Positions 19,241 through 26,472 of a DNA stretch of 64,000 nt are shown here, in pieces (position 1 is the stretch's first letter; every line of letters begins with the position of its first letter). The translations under genes were made by a program, and so were the position numbers. This stretch comes from Methylacidiphilum infernorum V4. GTDB taxonomy: Bacteria > Verrucomicrobiota > Verrucomicrobiia > Methylacidiphilales > Methylacidiphilaceae. The stretch spans positions 1,798,001 through 1,862,000 of the forward strand of contig NC_010794.1 in NCBI RefSeq assembly GCF_000019665.1, in the 5' to 3' direction. The notes below the pieces were generated by a model. The model was not told where the DNA came from and searched no databases. It saw only the letters and a list, made by a program, of their open reading frames with translations.

Positions 19241-19271
19241 GGGTATAGGCATACCCCTCAAGTTTTTTTTT
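19241..19271 (+). terminator. Possible intrinsic terminator
   Basis: GGGTAT and ATACCC (19241-19246, 19251-19256) form a 6-bp stem with a 4-base loop, followed six bases later by a run of eight T. It would end plus-strand transcription coming from the GH57/lipoprotein operon or from the candidate RNA. Confidence 0.45.
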
Positions 19272-19361
19272 AAGGCATTAAAGAAAATATCCCTTTTTTC
19301 TGTTGCGAAGCCATCTTTCTTCCAAACCGACCAACCCGGAATTTACTCTCTTACTGTTTAG

Positions 19362-19706
19362 ACTTGCTATCAAAAACGGCCGCAATTATGCGCAGAGTTT
19401 TCTTCCTGCCCTGAAGTGTCTTGCCGAAGACATGCATATCCGAGAGAGGTCACTTTCCCCGCTATACCCGGAGCAATTCCGGATGCAACGCTACAATTGC
19501 TTGCTGCGGACTCGCCACGGCTATGGTAGTTGCGGTTGTAAGCCCCTTAAGCTTGCGCGCCGAATCCAGGTAACGGCCGTGGAGTGTCCCGCATTGCGGG
19601 CAAGTCCAATCGCAAGCCTCAAGCGTTCATCCCTTGCCTGTGCTCATCGCCCTTTCCATAATTATTATTATACATTCATGCGCAGGCTATACTAGAATTT
19701 AGCTCC
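19362..19706 (-). mobile_element. Decayed IS607-type element, deletion derivative
   Basis: This ~345-base segment is a shortened copy of the element at about 40777-41348. Its low-coordinate end, starting TGCTATCAAAAACG, matches the other copy at about 38 of 47 positions by eye. Its high-coordinate end, 19689-19706 ending TTAGCTCC, matches at 16 of 18. Both ends are therefore kept while the middle is lost, like a non-autonomous miniature element. Inside, on the minus strand, a start resembling the other copy (MERAMSTGKG) runs into a stop. Confidence 0.7.
19500..19659 (-). pseudogene. Remnant of TnpA start joined to TnpB zinc ribbon
   Basis: On the minus strand an ATG at 19659 opens a short frame, MERAMSTGKG, that ends in TGA (19627-19629). 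The same frame then continues as 'TLEACDWTCPQCGTLHGRY' and 'KLKGLTTATTIAVASP'. This parallels '[19 protein letters not shown]' and '[16 protein letters not shown]' of the intact chimeric gene at 40787-41296. Only the second CxxC of the zinc ribbon is kept, and the RuvC-III aspartate motif DRD has become GRY. It is a dead fragment. Confidence 0.65.
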
Positions 19707-19753
19707 CTAAAGGCATACAGACCCCTAGCCGGCGAACCCTGGCAAAACAAGGG

Positions 19754-19791
19754 GAAAAAAATCGAGGGAAGGAGGAGTTTTTTAAACCTCC
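19754..19791 (-). terminator. Weak candidate terminator after the cox operon
   Basis: On the minus strand GGAGG (from 19791) and CCTCC (to 19771) can pair around a 12-base loop containing complementary TTT and AAA. A run of seven T (19755-19761) follows nine bases later. It lies just downstream of the DUF5069 gene. The spacing to the T-run is longer than usual. Confidence 0.3.
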
Positions 19792-19821
19792 AGGAAGATT
19801 GGGCGGATAGGAGAAGATTTT

Positions 19822-20265
19822 TCAAGGTTGCCCACCGAAACTGGCATAATCGTCGAGATCAAGCAGATCAAACCAACTTGAAATATCCCTCCGGTGTGGA
19901 GCCATTTTTTGAAGGGTTTCCATAAAAAACTTTTGAGATTCCAAGTCTGTAGGACCACTATTTTGCTGGAACTGTGACCAGTTTTCTATTTGCCAAGCGG
20001 GCAACGAAGAAAGCTTTAAAATCTCTTCCAGGACTTCCCTATCTGACCGGGATCGGGACAGGATATCCAAAAATTGCTTTTCCCCTATGCCAATAAAAGA
20101 AAAAAGCCTTTGATCCATCGGGCAATTAAACTTGTATTCACCAACTTTTCCCGCGAGGAAGGCTCTTCCTTTATCAATCGCCCGGGGCAAAAGGACAAAA
20201 CCTCCCAGTTTTACCCTAGGGCTGCGGGGAGGATGTTGAGTCAGGTCGTAGGGATCGTAGGCCAT
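19822..20265 (-). CDS. DUF5069 domain-containing protein
   Basis: A 147-residue soluble protein. The N-terminal block 'PRSPRVKLGGFVLLPRAIDK' followed by 'GRAFLAGKVGEYKFNCPMDQ' is the DUF5069 signature, a family common in Verrucomicrobia and Planctomycetes. No catalytic motif or function is known. It begins 58 bases after coxB on the same strand and may be the last gene of the respiratory operon. The ATG start matches the family N-terminus. Confidence 0.85.
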   Translation of the reverse strand: MAYDPYDLTQHPPRSPRVKLGGFVLLPRAIDKGRAFLAGKVGEYKFNCPMDQRLFSFIGIGEKQFLDILSRSRSDREVLEEILKLSSLPAWQIENWSQFQQNSGPTDLESQKFFMETLQKMAPHRRDISSWFDLLDLDDYASFGGQP

Positions 20266-20323
20266 AGGTCATAGCTGGACATCCACCCAAAAAGAATGTT
20301 GAAAAAGGTTTTTTAAGGCGTTC

Positions 20324-21124
20324 TTAGGGATGGGCTACTTCGGCAACAACCTTTTTGTCCGCAGGGCCGTTAACTGCATTCATTTCAGCCATCTGCTTAA
20401 GCCAACTGTTATATTCTTCAGGGGATTCAACAACCAAGTAGCCTTTCATGGCAAAATGACCGACTCCACAAAGCTGACCGCAGGCAATCTCAAACCGGCC
20501 CGTTTTAATCGGCGTAAACCACAAGGGAATGGTCAACCCGGGGATGGCGTCTCTTTGTATACGCATCTGGATAATATAAAAATTGTGGACGACATCTTTA
20601 GATCCGATCTGGACTAAAAGAGGCTTCCCCACGGGAGCATGCATTTCATTCATGGTCACGATATCATCCTTCGATGCGGGATCAGTTTTATCCAATCCAA
20701 TGGGATTCATCGGATCGATCAAGTAATTGTCTCTTCTCCCCAGTTTCCCATCCGCTCCTGGATAATGGAAGAGCCATCCAAATTGTTGAGCTATGGCTTC
20801 CACGACGATCGCCTCGGAGACGGAGGGAGGATTTAAAACCCTCTTTCCCCATAAGGGGATTGAAAAGCCAAAAAGCAAGACCATTTCGACAAAGATTACC
20901 CCCCATTCCAGGTGCTTAGGCCAATCCGCTTTCAGTCCTTCGTAACTGGCGTTGGGATTTCTTTTCTTTGAAAATTTAAAAAGAGAGTACACGAAAAAAG
21001 AGGACCAGATCATAAAAAGGATGAGCATAAACCAAAGAATCAATTCTAGGAATTGATCAACCTGGTGTCCATGTTCGGCAGCATTGGGAGAAATCCCCGT
21101 CAGTTCGAGTAAAAGTGCAATCAT
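20324..21124 (-). CDS. coxB: Cytochrome c oxidase subunit II
   Basis: CoxB accepts electrons from a c-type cytochrome through the binuclear CuA centre. The 266-residue protein has two membrane segments (about residues 25-50 and 70-90) and a periplasmic cupredoxin domain. The CuA motif 'CGQLCGVGHFAMKG' (CxxxCxxxHxxM) is near the C-terminus, and 'HNFYIIQMRIQRDAIPG' carries the first CuA histidine. It ends after the cupredoxin domain, so no cytochrome c is fused to it as in caa3 enzymes. Separate cytochromes encoded just upstream could donate electrons instead. Unusually, it is at the far end of the operon, separated from coxA and coxC by four small genes. Confidence 0.95.
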   Translation of the reverse strand: MIALLLELTGISPNAAEHGHQVDQFLELILWFMLILFMIWSSFFVYSLFKFSKKRNPNASYEGLKADWPKHLEWGVIFVEMVLLFGFSIPLWGKRVLNPPSVSEAIVVEAIAQQFGWLFHYPGADGKLGRRDNYLIDPMNPIGLDKTDPASKDDIVTMNEMHAPVGKPLLVQIGSKDVVHNFYIIQMRIQRDAIPGLTIPLWFTPIKTGRFEIACGQLCGVGHFAMKGYLVVESPEEYNSWLKQMAEMNAVNGPADKKVVAEVAHP

Positions 21125-21154
21125 AATGCCTCTCTCTATTCTTTCTTAAGCCTG

Positions 21155-21427
21155 TTATACATTGAGTTCTACATTGGACTCTTCGGTTTTTTCAGCTTGA
21201 AGAGGACTATTTTCGTTATTCAAAGCGGCCTCCTTGCGGCTTATTTTTACAAAAAAGGAAATGAACAGTCCAAAGACCAGCCCAAGCAAGGCCAGTAACA
21301 CAAGGACAGCCGGCAACATTCCTTTTGTCGCATTAGAATTGGGAAGAGAACATATCCCGCAAGAAAAGGCTTTATCCATGATCGATGAAAGCCCTAATAA
21401 CAAGAAACTATACAACCCGATTTTCAT
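21155..21427 (-). CDS. Small single-pass membrane protein in the oxidase operon
   Basis: A 90-residue protein with a signal-like hydrophobic N-terminus (residues 3-20), a CGIC motif at about residues 23-26, a second hydrophobic segment (about 38-61) and a polar acidic tail. I do not recognise a family. The CxxC right after the first segment could be a metal or disulfide site facing the periplasm. It starts 53 bases after the preceding small gene and ends 30 bases before coxB, so it is very likely co-transcribed. It may be an accessory subunit or assembly factor of the oxidase; this is inference from position. Confidence 0.6.
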   Translation of the reverse strand: MKIGLYSFLLLGLSSIMDKAFSCGICSLPNSNATKGMLPAVLVLLALLGLVFGLFISFFVKISRKEAALNNENSPLQAEKTEESNVELNV

Positions 21428-21480
21428 AACCGCTCCTTTTTAAGTTTTCTTTTTTGTATTCTTCCCTCCCTTTTTCTACC

Positions 21481-21798
21481 TTACTTTCTCCACAGCTTTT
21501 CCTCTTCGTTTTCCTCTTCTTGCAAGTTTAAAAACTGCGCGTAGTCGGGGGGCGGCTCCTTGGTTTTTCTAACCAAGTAATAAATAAAACCGCCCAAGGA
21601 CAGCCATATCAAGAGAACAAAGAAAGCCAAGAAAAACCCTACCCAATCCTCCCTCTGGATCGTCACAGTCGTCCCGGTCAATGAAAATATTTCCTTGTCA
21701 TGATTCCACGACTGGATAAGAAAAAGGAGAAGGATGACGGCCATCCCCACAGCACCCAACTTTCCATTCCTTTTCGGCTTTTCTTCCGTTTTTTTCAT
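21481..21798 (-). CDS. Small two-pass membrane protein in the oxidase operon
   Basis: A 105-residue protein: basic N-terminus, hydrophobic segment near residues 15-28, a short polar loop, a second hydrophobic segment near 50-75 and a highly acidic tail (QEEENEEEKLWRK). No family is recognised. It begins four bases after the stop of the upstream 68-residue gene, so translation is probably coupled. The position among cox genes suggests an oxidase accessory role. Confidence 0.6.
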   Translation of the reverse strand: MKKTEEKPKRNGKLGAVGMAVILLLFLIQSWNHDKEIFSLTGTTVTIQREDWVGFFLAFFVLLIWLSLGGFIYYLVRKTKEPPPDYAQFLNLQEEENEEEKLWRK

Positions 21799-21802
21799 GA
21801 CT

Positions 21803-22009
21803 TCAAGAAATTTTCAACTTCTTCATCTTGAAAATAAACCATATCCCATACACAACGGCTAAAATCCCAAAAAGAAAAGATCCTCCCCCCAACCAGAGAT
21901 AGAGAACCTCATGACTGCCTACATAGCTATAAAGGGCCCACGCACCAAAAGTCAGGAACAAAAGCGTGGCCAAGGTGATAAAAACCAGGTGAAATTGCCT
22001 CAGTGACAT
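21803..22009 (-). CDS. Very small two-pass membrane protein in the oxidase operon
   Basis: A 68-residue protein made almost entirely of two hydrophobic segments (about residues 8-28 and 36-58), ending in a basic tail. A GGAG-like sequence precedes the ATG. It is 12 bases downstream of the subunit IV gene. No family recognised; small accessory subunits of this shape are common in bacterial heme-copper oxidases, but that assignment is inferred only from context. Confidence 0.55.
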   Translation of the reverse strand: MSLRQFHLVFITLATLLFLTFGAWALYSYVGSHEVLYLWLGGGSFLFGILAVVYGIWFIFKMKKLKIS

Positions 22010-22021
22010 ATTTTCTCCTTT

Positions 22022-22327
22022 TTATTTTCCAATAGAATCGAAATACGAAGCAACCAATAATAAAAATAAAGCCAAGACAAAAAGCACTGCAAGGCCTATA
22101 AGTTGATGGATCGTCTTTTTTTCCCAAAACATGTGCATCAGGATACCCAAGGCTAAAAGGGCCTGGACCCCTGCAATAATCAGTCCAGCCGCTATGTTCC
22201 CTCCGCCTAAATGAAGATAGGAGACCGCCACGTTGACTATCGCTAAAACAACCAAAAAGCCAAAAACGATAAAATAGGACTTAATTCGCTTTTTTTCCTC
22301 GTGTATTTCTTCACTCATGGAACTCAA
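22022..22327 (-). CDS. Cytochrome c oxidase subunit IV family protein
   Basis: A 101-residue protein with three hydrophobic segments and the 'LLALGILMHMFWEKKTI' pattern typical of the small fourth subunit (CoxD/CyoD-like) of bacterial heme-copper oxidases. The 'FLVVLAIVNVAVSYLHLGGG' segment lies before it. The subunit is thought to stabilise the CuB site region and has no cofactor. It is located 38 bases after coxC. Confidence 0.82.
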   Translation of the reverse strand: MSSMSEEIHEEKKRIKSYFIVFGFLVVLAIVNVAVSYLHLGGGNIAAGLIIAGVQALLALGILMHMFWEKKTIHQLIGLAVLFVLALFLLLVASYFDSIGK

Positions 22328-22365
22328 GCTCCTTTATATTTAATCTCTGCTTCTTATTTTCATCC

Positions 22366-23157
22366 CTAAAAGAGATAAAGGGTGGGGAAAAGAAAGATCC
22401 ATACCAGATCGACAAAATGCCAGAAAAGACCGGCAACCTCCACCCTGTTTGCCAAGTGTTCCGGATTGGTGCGGTAAAGGGAAGCACCCGGCCCCCAGAA
22501 ATAGCCCAAAACGAGAAGCCCCCCGAGAATGTGGAGGGCATGGATGCCCGTCATCGTAAAATAAGTGGCTAAATAAGTATTGTACTTGGGCACAAAGTTC
22601 GACCACCAACGGATCTCGCTCTTGGGAATCTCCAAGACCTTCTCTTCAGCCTCGGGCTTGGAAAATATGGATTTAAGCTGGTAAATAAAATCTCCGGCAT
22701 TTTCAGGATCAGGTTTGATTTTCAAAACATCCGAGCGGACGGCTTCTTCTTCGCTCATGGCTAGGTGACCCGTTATTTCCTGGCCGGTTTTAAGAATAAC
22801 CCCATAGTGATGAAACTTATCCTTGTATTCTACCGATTTGACACTGAGAAACAAAACGCCACAAAAAAGGGTAACCCCTAACCACTGCCTATATTTAGCA
22901 AATTCCCGCATTTTCAGTGAAGCCCATGCCAAGACCATGGTGATACTTGAACTAATAAGCACCATTATATTAAAAAGCCCCATCGGCACATTGAGGATAT
23001 GGTGGGGCCAATGCGATGCTCCAAGCCTTAAAAATATATAGGCTGAAAAGAGCCCTCCAAAAAGCATGACTTCCGATGCCAAGAACAACCATATGCCGAC
23101 CTTTGCATTATAAAGGCCGGTATCAGGCCTTGCTGTAACTGTATAAGGAATCTCCAT
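22366..23157 (-). CDS. coxC: Cytochrome c oxidase subunit III
   Basis: A 263-residue seven-helix subunit III homologue, without cofactors, which supports proton uptake and stability of the oxidase. Recognisable parts are 'KVGIWLFLASEVMLFGGLF', 'SVEYKDKFHHYGV', and 'TMTGIHALHILGGLLVLGYF', with the terminal 'YWHFVD'-like segment here reading 'GLFWHFVDLVWIFLF'. An unusually long hydrophilic loop, about residues 118-192, separates the central helices; canonical proteins have only a short loop there. The gene lies between coxA (45 bases) and the subunit IV gene. Confidence 0.93.
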   Translation of the reverse strand: MEIPYTVTARPDTGLYNAKVGIWLFLASEVMLFGGLFSAYIFLRLGASHWPHHILNVPMGLFNIMVLISSSITMVLAWASLKMREFAKYRQWLGVTLFCGVLFLSVKSVEYKDKFHHYGVILKTGQEITGHLAMSEEEAVRSDVLKIKPDPENAGDFIYQLKSIFSKPEAEEKVLEIPKSEIRWWSNFVPKYNTYLATYFTMTGIHALHILGGLLVLGYFWGPGASLYRTNPEHLANRVEVAGLFWHFVDLVWIFLFPTLYLF

Positions 23158-23202
23158 TCCGCAATCCTCTCGTTTTTCTTTTTGTCTATATCTCTTTTAT
23201 TC

Positions 23203-25050
23203 TTAAGAAGGAAGCTGGGATAATTTTCCTTCTTTTTTTAATCTTTCCTCTGGTTCCCATTGCGGTAAATAATCCTGTTTGTACCCCGGGACACTATACT
23301 CATAGGGATCCCGATAAACCGCTACCGGATGCAGAAAATTGCCGTGCCCGGGAGGCGTAGGAGTAGCCCACTCAAGGGTAGTCGCCTGCCAAGGATTATC
23401 ATCGGTTACCTTTTTCCCTGCCCACAAGCTCCAGAAGAAATTGATAATAAAGGGGATCTGGGCAACCGCTAAAGCCCAAGCCGAAAAGCTCATCACGTTG
23501 TTCAGCCAAAGTACATTCTGGGCCATCTGCCAGCCCGCACCTCCATCATACCACCTCCTATGAACCCCGGCAAAACCTTGAACGAGCATGGGAAAGAATA
23601 TCCCGTTAAAGAAAATGACCGTCGGCCAAAAATGGAGTTTGCCTAAGAATTCGTTCATGGTCCTGCCCGTGGCTTTTGGAAACCAGTAATAAATACCTGC
23701 AAAAAGGGCGAGCAGGGAGGCCGGAGCCATCATGTAATGGAAATGACCAATGACGTAATAAGTATCATGCAGCACAACGTCGGAGGCCGTCCAACCCAGG
23801 GGTAATCCCGTCAAGCCTCCTATTCCAAACATGGGAAGCCATGCCAGGGCAAAAAGCATCGGGACATTAAATCGGATAGAAGCCCCCCACAGGGAGAGGA
23901 GGAGAACCGTGCCCAAAAGAACGGATGGGATGGAGATGATGGTCGTAAAAATCTGGAAAAATGAAGTAACGGCCTGGCCCATTCCCGTCATGTACATGTG
24001 GTGAGCCCAAACGACCATGGATAGAAAGCCGATAGCCAGGAGTGAATAAACAAAAACCTTGTAGCTCCAGAGTGGTTTGCGGGTATTGTTGGCAAAGATC
24101 TCACCCACGATCCCCATGGTAGGCAGAATCTGAACGTAAACTTCCGGATGTCCTAAAAACCAGAAAAGATGTTGCCAAAGGATGGAAGATCCCCCTCCGC
24201 TGATATCCGCATGCTTGCCGTTGACAATCAATCCTTCAGGAGAAAAGAAACTCGTTCCAAAAAGTCGATCCATCAGTTGCATAATCGCCGCCGATTCCAA
24301 GGGAGGAAAAGCCAGGAGCAATAGAAAAGCCGTAACGAGTTCACTCCAAACAAAAACGGGTAACCTCATCCAGCTTAGCCCCTTGGTTCTCAATTGAATA
24401 ATGGTCGTAATGATGTTGACGGATCCCAGCAAACTCCCGGTAATGTTAAAGGCCATCCCGATGAGCCACAAGGTTTGTCCGTTGAAAATGGGGTGAAAAC
24501 CCGGCCCCATATCCGCAAAATCGGCAAGCGGGGTATAGGATGTCCATCCCGACTTCGCCGCCCCCCCGGGAACAAAAAAACTCACCATCATGATGACAAC
24601 CCCGACGAAAAACAGCCAAAAGCTGGCCATGTTCAGCCTAGGGAAAGCCATGTCGGGAGCACCGATCTGAAGGGGAACGACAAAATTGCCAAATCCAGCA
24701 AAAAGAGCCGGTACAAGCGCCATGAAAATCATCATCGTTCCATGCATGGCTCCAAAAGAATTATACAACTGGGGTGTCATTACCCCCCCGGGAGCCATGG
24801 ATGACCCAAGGAGTTTCTCCAGTACAGGCCCGAAAACGGGTATCGGTTTGCCGGGGAAAGAAAGCTGCCAGCGCATCAATACCATGAGGAAAAATGCAAA
24901 TAGGGCCACGAAAAGAGAAGTAACCATGTATTGGTAGCCGATCATCTTGTGATCGGTGGAAAAAACATACTTTCTTATCCAAGGAATTTCCTCGTGTTCC
25001 TCATGAAGGCCATGGGCTGCAGGTGAAGTCATCGACATTTCAGAATCCAT
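23203..25050 (-). CDS. coxA: Cytochrome c oxidase subunit I (A1-type heme-copper oxidase)
   Basis: The catalytic subunit that reduces O2 at the heme a3-CuB site and pumps protons. The 615-residue protein has about 12 helices. Ligands are visible: the low-spin heme histidine in 'GAMHGTMMIFM', the 'FLGHPEVY' motif (CuB histidine, the A1-type glutamate and the cross-linked tyrosine), 'VWAHHMY' (two CuB histidines), and 'IGHFHYMM' (heme a3 and heme a). The acidic and asparagine residues of the D-channel region, 'GFGNFVVPLQIGAPDMAFPRLN' (read in two parts), are present. It starts a second cluster of cox genes, 132 bases after the cytochrome c gene. Confidence 0.97.
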   Translation of the reverse strand: MDSEMSMTSPAAHGLHEEHEEIPWIRKYVFSTDHKMIGYQYMVTSLFVALFAFFLMVLMRWQLSFPGKPIPVFGPVLEKLLGSSMAPGGVMTPQLYNSFGAMHGTMMIFMALVPALFAGFGNFVVPLQIGAPDMAFPRLNMASFWLFFVGVVIMMVSFFVPGGAAKSGWTSYTPLADFADMGPGFHPIFNGQTLWLIGMAFNITGSLLGSVNIITTIIQLRTKGLSWMRLPVFVWSELVTAFLLLLAFPPLESAAIMQLMDRLFGTSFFSPEGLIVNGKHADISGGGSSILWQHLFWFLGHPEVYVQILPTMGIVGEIFANNTRKPLWSYKVFVYSLLAIGFLSMVVWAHHMYMTGMGQAVTSFFQIFTTIISIPSVLLGTVLLLSLWGASIRFNVPMLFALAWLPMFGIGGLTGLPLGWTASDVVLHDTYYVIGHFHYMMAPASLLALFAGIYYWFPKATGRTMNEFLGKLHFWPTVIFFNGIFFPMLVQGFAGVHRRWYDGGAGWQMAQNVLWLNNVMSFSAWALAVAQIPFIINFFWSLWAGKKVTDDNPWQATTLEWATPTPPGHGNFLHPVAVYRDPYEYSVPGYKQDYLPQWEPEERLKKEGKLSQLPS

Positions 25051-25182
25051 AGTGTACTCCCGTTATATTGTTATAACATGTAATTTATTTTTTAAAGTTT
25101 TTAAATCAAGAGGTAATTTGTGATCCTTTTTCCAATTAATAAAATTAATTTAATTGAAATTGCAACGCCATTTTGAACTGTT
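25051..25182 (-). promoter_or_regulatory. Possible coxA promoter region with a short palindrome
   Basis: This is the longest gap in the respiratory cluster (132 bases, strongly A/T-rich). It contains the perfect 10-bp palindrome TGTTATAACA at 25069-25078, about 20 bases upstream of the coxA start codon. Such a position could be an operator or part of an extra promoter driving coxA onwards; the sequence alone does not decide. Confidence 0.25.
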
Positions 25183-25827
25183 TTAATTTCCTACTTGAGA
25201 AAGCTCCTCGACGGTCCATGACCCCTCTTTTTTCCCATATTTTTCCCTGAGTTGCTTGACCTCCATCTCCTCGACCTTATCCGCATGATTGCCCCAGGAG
25301 TTGCGTATGTAAGTCATCACCGCTGCCAATTTCGCATCATTCAAAGCCGTTTTCCATCCCGGCATCACCCCGTTATAGCTTGAGCCGTTGATCTTTAACT
25401 GCCCGGAAAGCCCGTTCAGTAAAATGGCTCCTAGCCTAGACTTGCTGCCTACGACATATTCGGAGTTTGCAAGGGGTGGATATTGACCGGGCATACCCAT
25501 GCCATTTTGCTGGTGGCAAGCCGAACACATCGCTTGGTATTGTTCCCGGCCTATTTCCATGGGATCGGTCTTGGCTTCGGCGGTGGTTGTTTTGGGCTCC
25601 TCCTTGGGTTTCTCCTTGGCCACATAGCCCCAAAACAAGTTTCCGGAGTCAAAAACATTGTTCTGCCATCTCCCCGTTTCAAACACCAAGATATAAAGGG
25701 AGAGTAGAAAAGCCAGAAAAGAGAAAAGCAAAAACCACCGAGGGACTTTATCTTGTCGGCTTTTTGCTGGGTCTCCTTCCCTCGTTCCACTACCTATAAT
25801 TTGAGTATTTTCTTCCCTTTCATTCAT
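25183..25827 (-). CDS. Membrane-anchored monoheme cytochrome c
   Basis: A 214-residue protein with an N-terminal cytoplasmic tail, one membrane segment (about residues 30-50), a charged linker and a class I cytochrome c domain. The heme motif CSACH is at about residue 100, followed by 'QQNGMGMPGQYPPLANSEYV' and a distal methionine in 'YNGVMPGW'. It overlaps the CcoO-like gene by 4 bases (ATGA) and precedes coxA. It would sit in the periplasm facing CoxB, and could carry electrons to CuA, since CoxB lacks its own heme domain. That role is inferred from position. Confidence 0.88.
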   Translation of the reverse strand: MNEREENTQIIGSGTREGDPAKSRQDKVPRWFLLFSFLAFLLSLYILVFETGRWQNNVFDSGNLFWGYVAKEKPKEEPKTTTAEAKTDPMEIGREQYQAMCSACHQQNGMGMPGQYPPLANSEYVVGSKSRLGAILLNGLSGQLKINGSSYNGVMPGWKTALNDAKLAAVMTYIRNSWGNHADKVEEMEVKQLREKYGKKEGSWTVEELSQVGN

Positions 25828-26441
25828 GGTTTTTTTGCCTGGGTTTCGATCGCATAGGTCCTATCAAGGGAAAGTAAGTAAGCGACAAGGGCGATAGCTT
25901 CGGGGGAGGGTAAAACCTGGAGCTCGCTGGGAACGCCAGGGGTCAATTCCTGGGGCAGTGCTTCAGGATTCCTTTTGCCTTCTGCCCTGACCTTGCGAAA
26001 AAGATATCGATAGGGAGGCATGATGGTGCCAGGGAATATTTTGTCGGGATTATAAAGAAGAATATAAAACCAATGAGGGTCTTTCCTTCTTGTTCCAATA
26101 TTGGAAAGGTCAGAGCCCATTCTCACTATGCCTAGAAAAGGATTGCGTTCATGATAATAATCCACGGGCAGTGTCCTGCGACTTCCCCATCCCCTTGCAA
26201 TGTCTGAACCCATATTTGCCGGCCTGACCACTTGGGTATGACAACCCGAACAGCCGTTGGCTCCATAAATTCTTTGACCCGTTTTAACGAGTCCGAAATC
26301 GGGCGGAGGGGTTTCTTCTCCGCGGGGAGGAGTGTCCAAAACCTGGTTGGGAACAATCACGTAGACGATCCAGCCCAATATAAAGCAGCTTAAAATCCCC
26401 AACATCCAAAGAAACTGTCTAGCCATCGACTTTAATCCCAT
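25824..26441 (-). CDS. CcoO-like membrane cytochrome c
   Basis: A 205-residue single-pass membrane protein with one heme motif, 'GANGCSGCHTQVVRP', and the downstream 'PFLGIVRMGSDLSNIGTRRK', 'PHWFYILLYNP' and 'IMPPYRYLF' that characterise CcoO, the monoheme subunit of cbb3 oxidases. The distal ligand is probably the methionine of IMPPY. An alternative start is the ATG at 26426, five codons later; neither has a clear Shine-Dalgarno. It directly follows the CcoN-like gene, just as ccoO follows ccoN. Since that CcoN-like partner lacks its metal sites, this cytochrome probably works in electron transfer rather than in a separate cbb3 oxidase. Confidence 0.88.
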   Translation of the reverse strand: MGLKSMARQFLWMLGILSCFILGWIVYVIVPNQVLDTPPRGEETPPPDFGLVKTGQRIYGANGCSGCHTQVVRPANMGSDIARGWGSRRTLPVDYYHERNPFLGIVRMGSDLSNIGTRRKDPHWFYILLYNPDKIFPGTIMPPYRYLFRKVRAEGKRNPEALPQELTPGVPSELQVLPSPEAIALVAYLLSLDRTYAIETQAKKP

Positions 26442-26472
26442 TCTTCAGTTTATAAAGATTCAGTCAGTTGAT

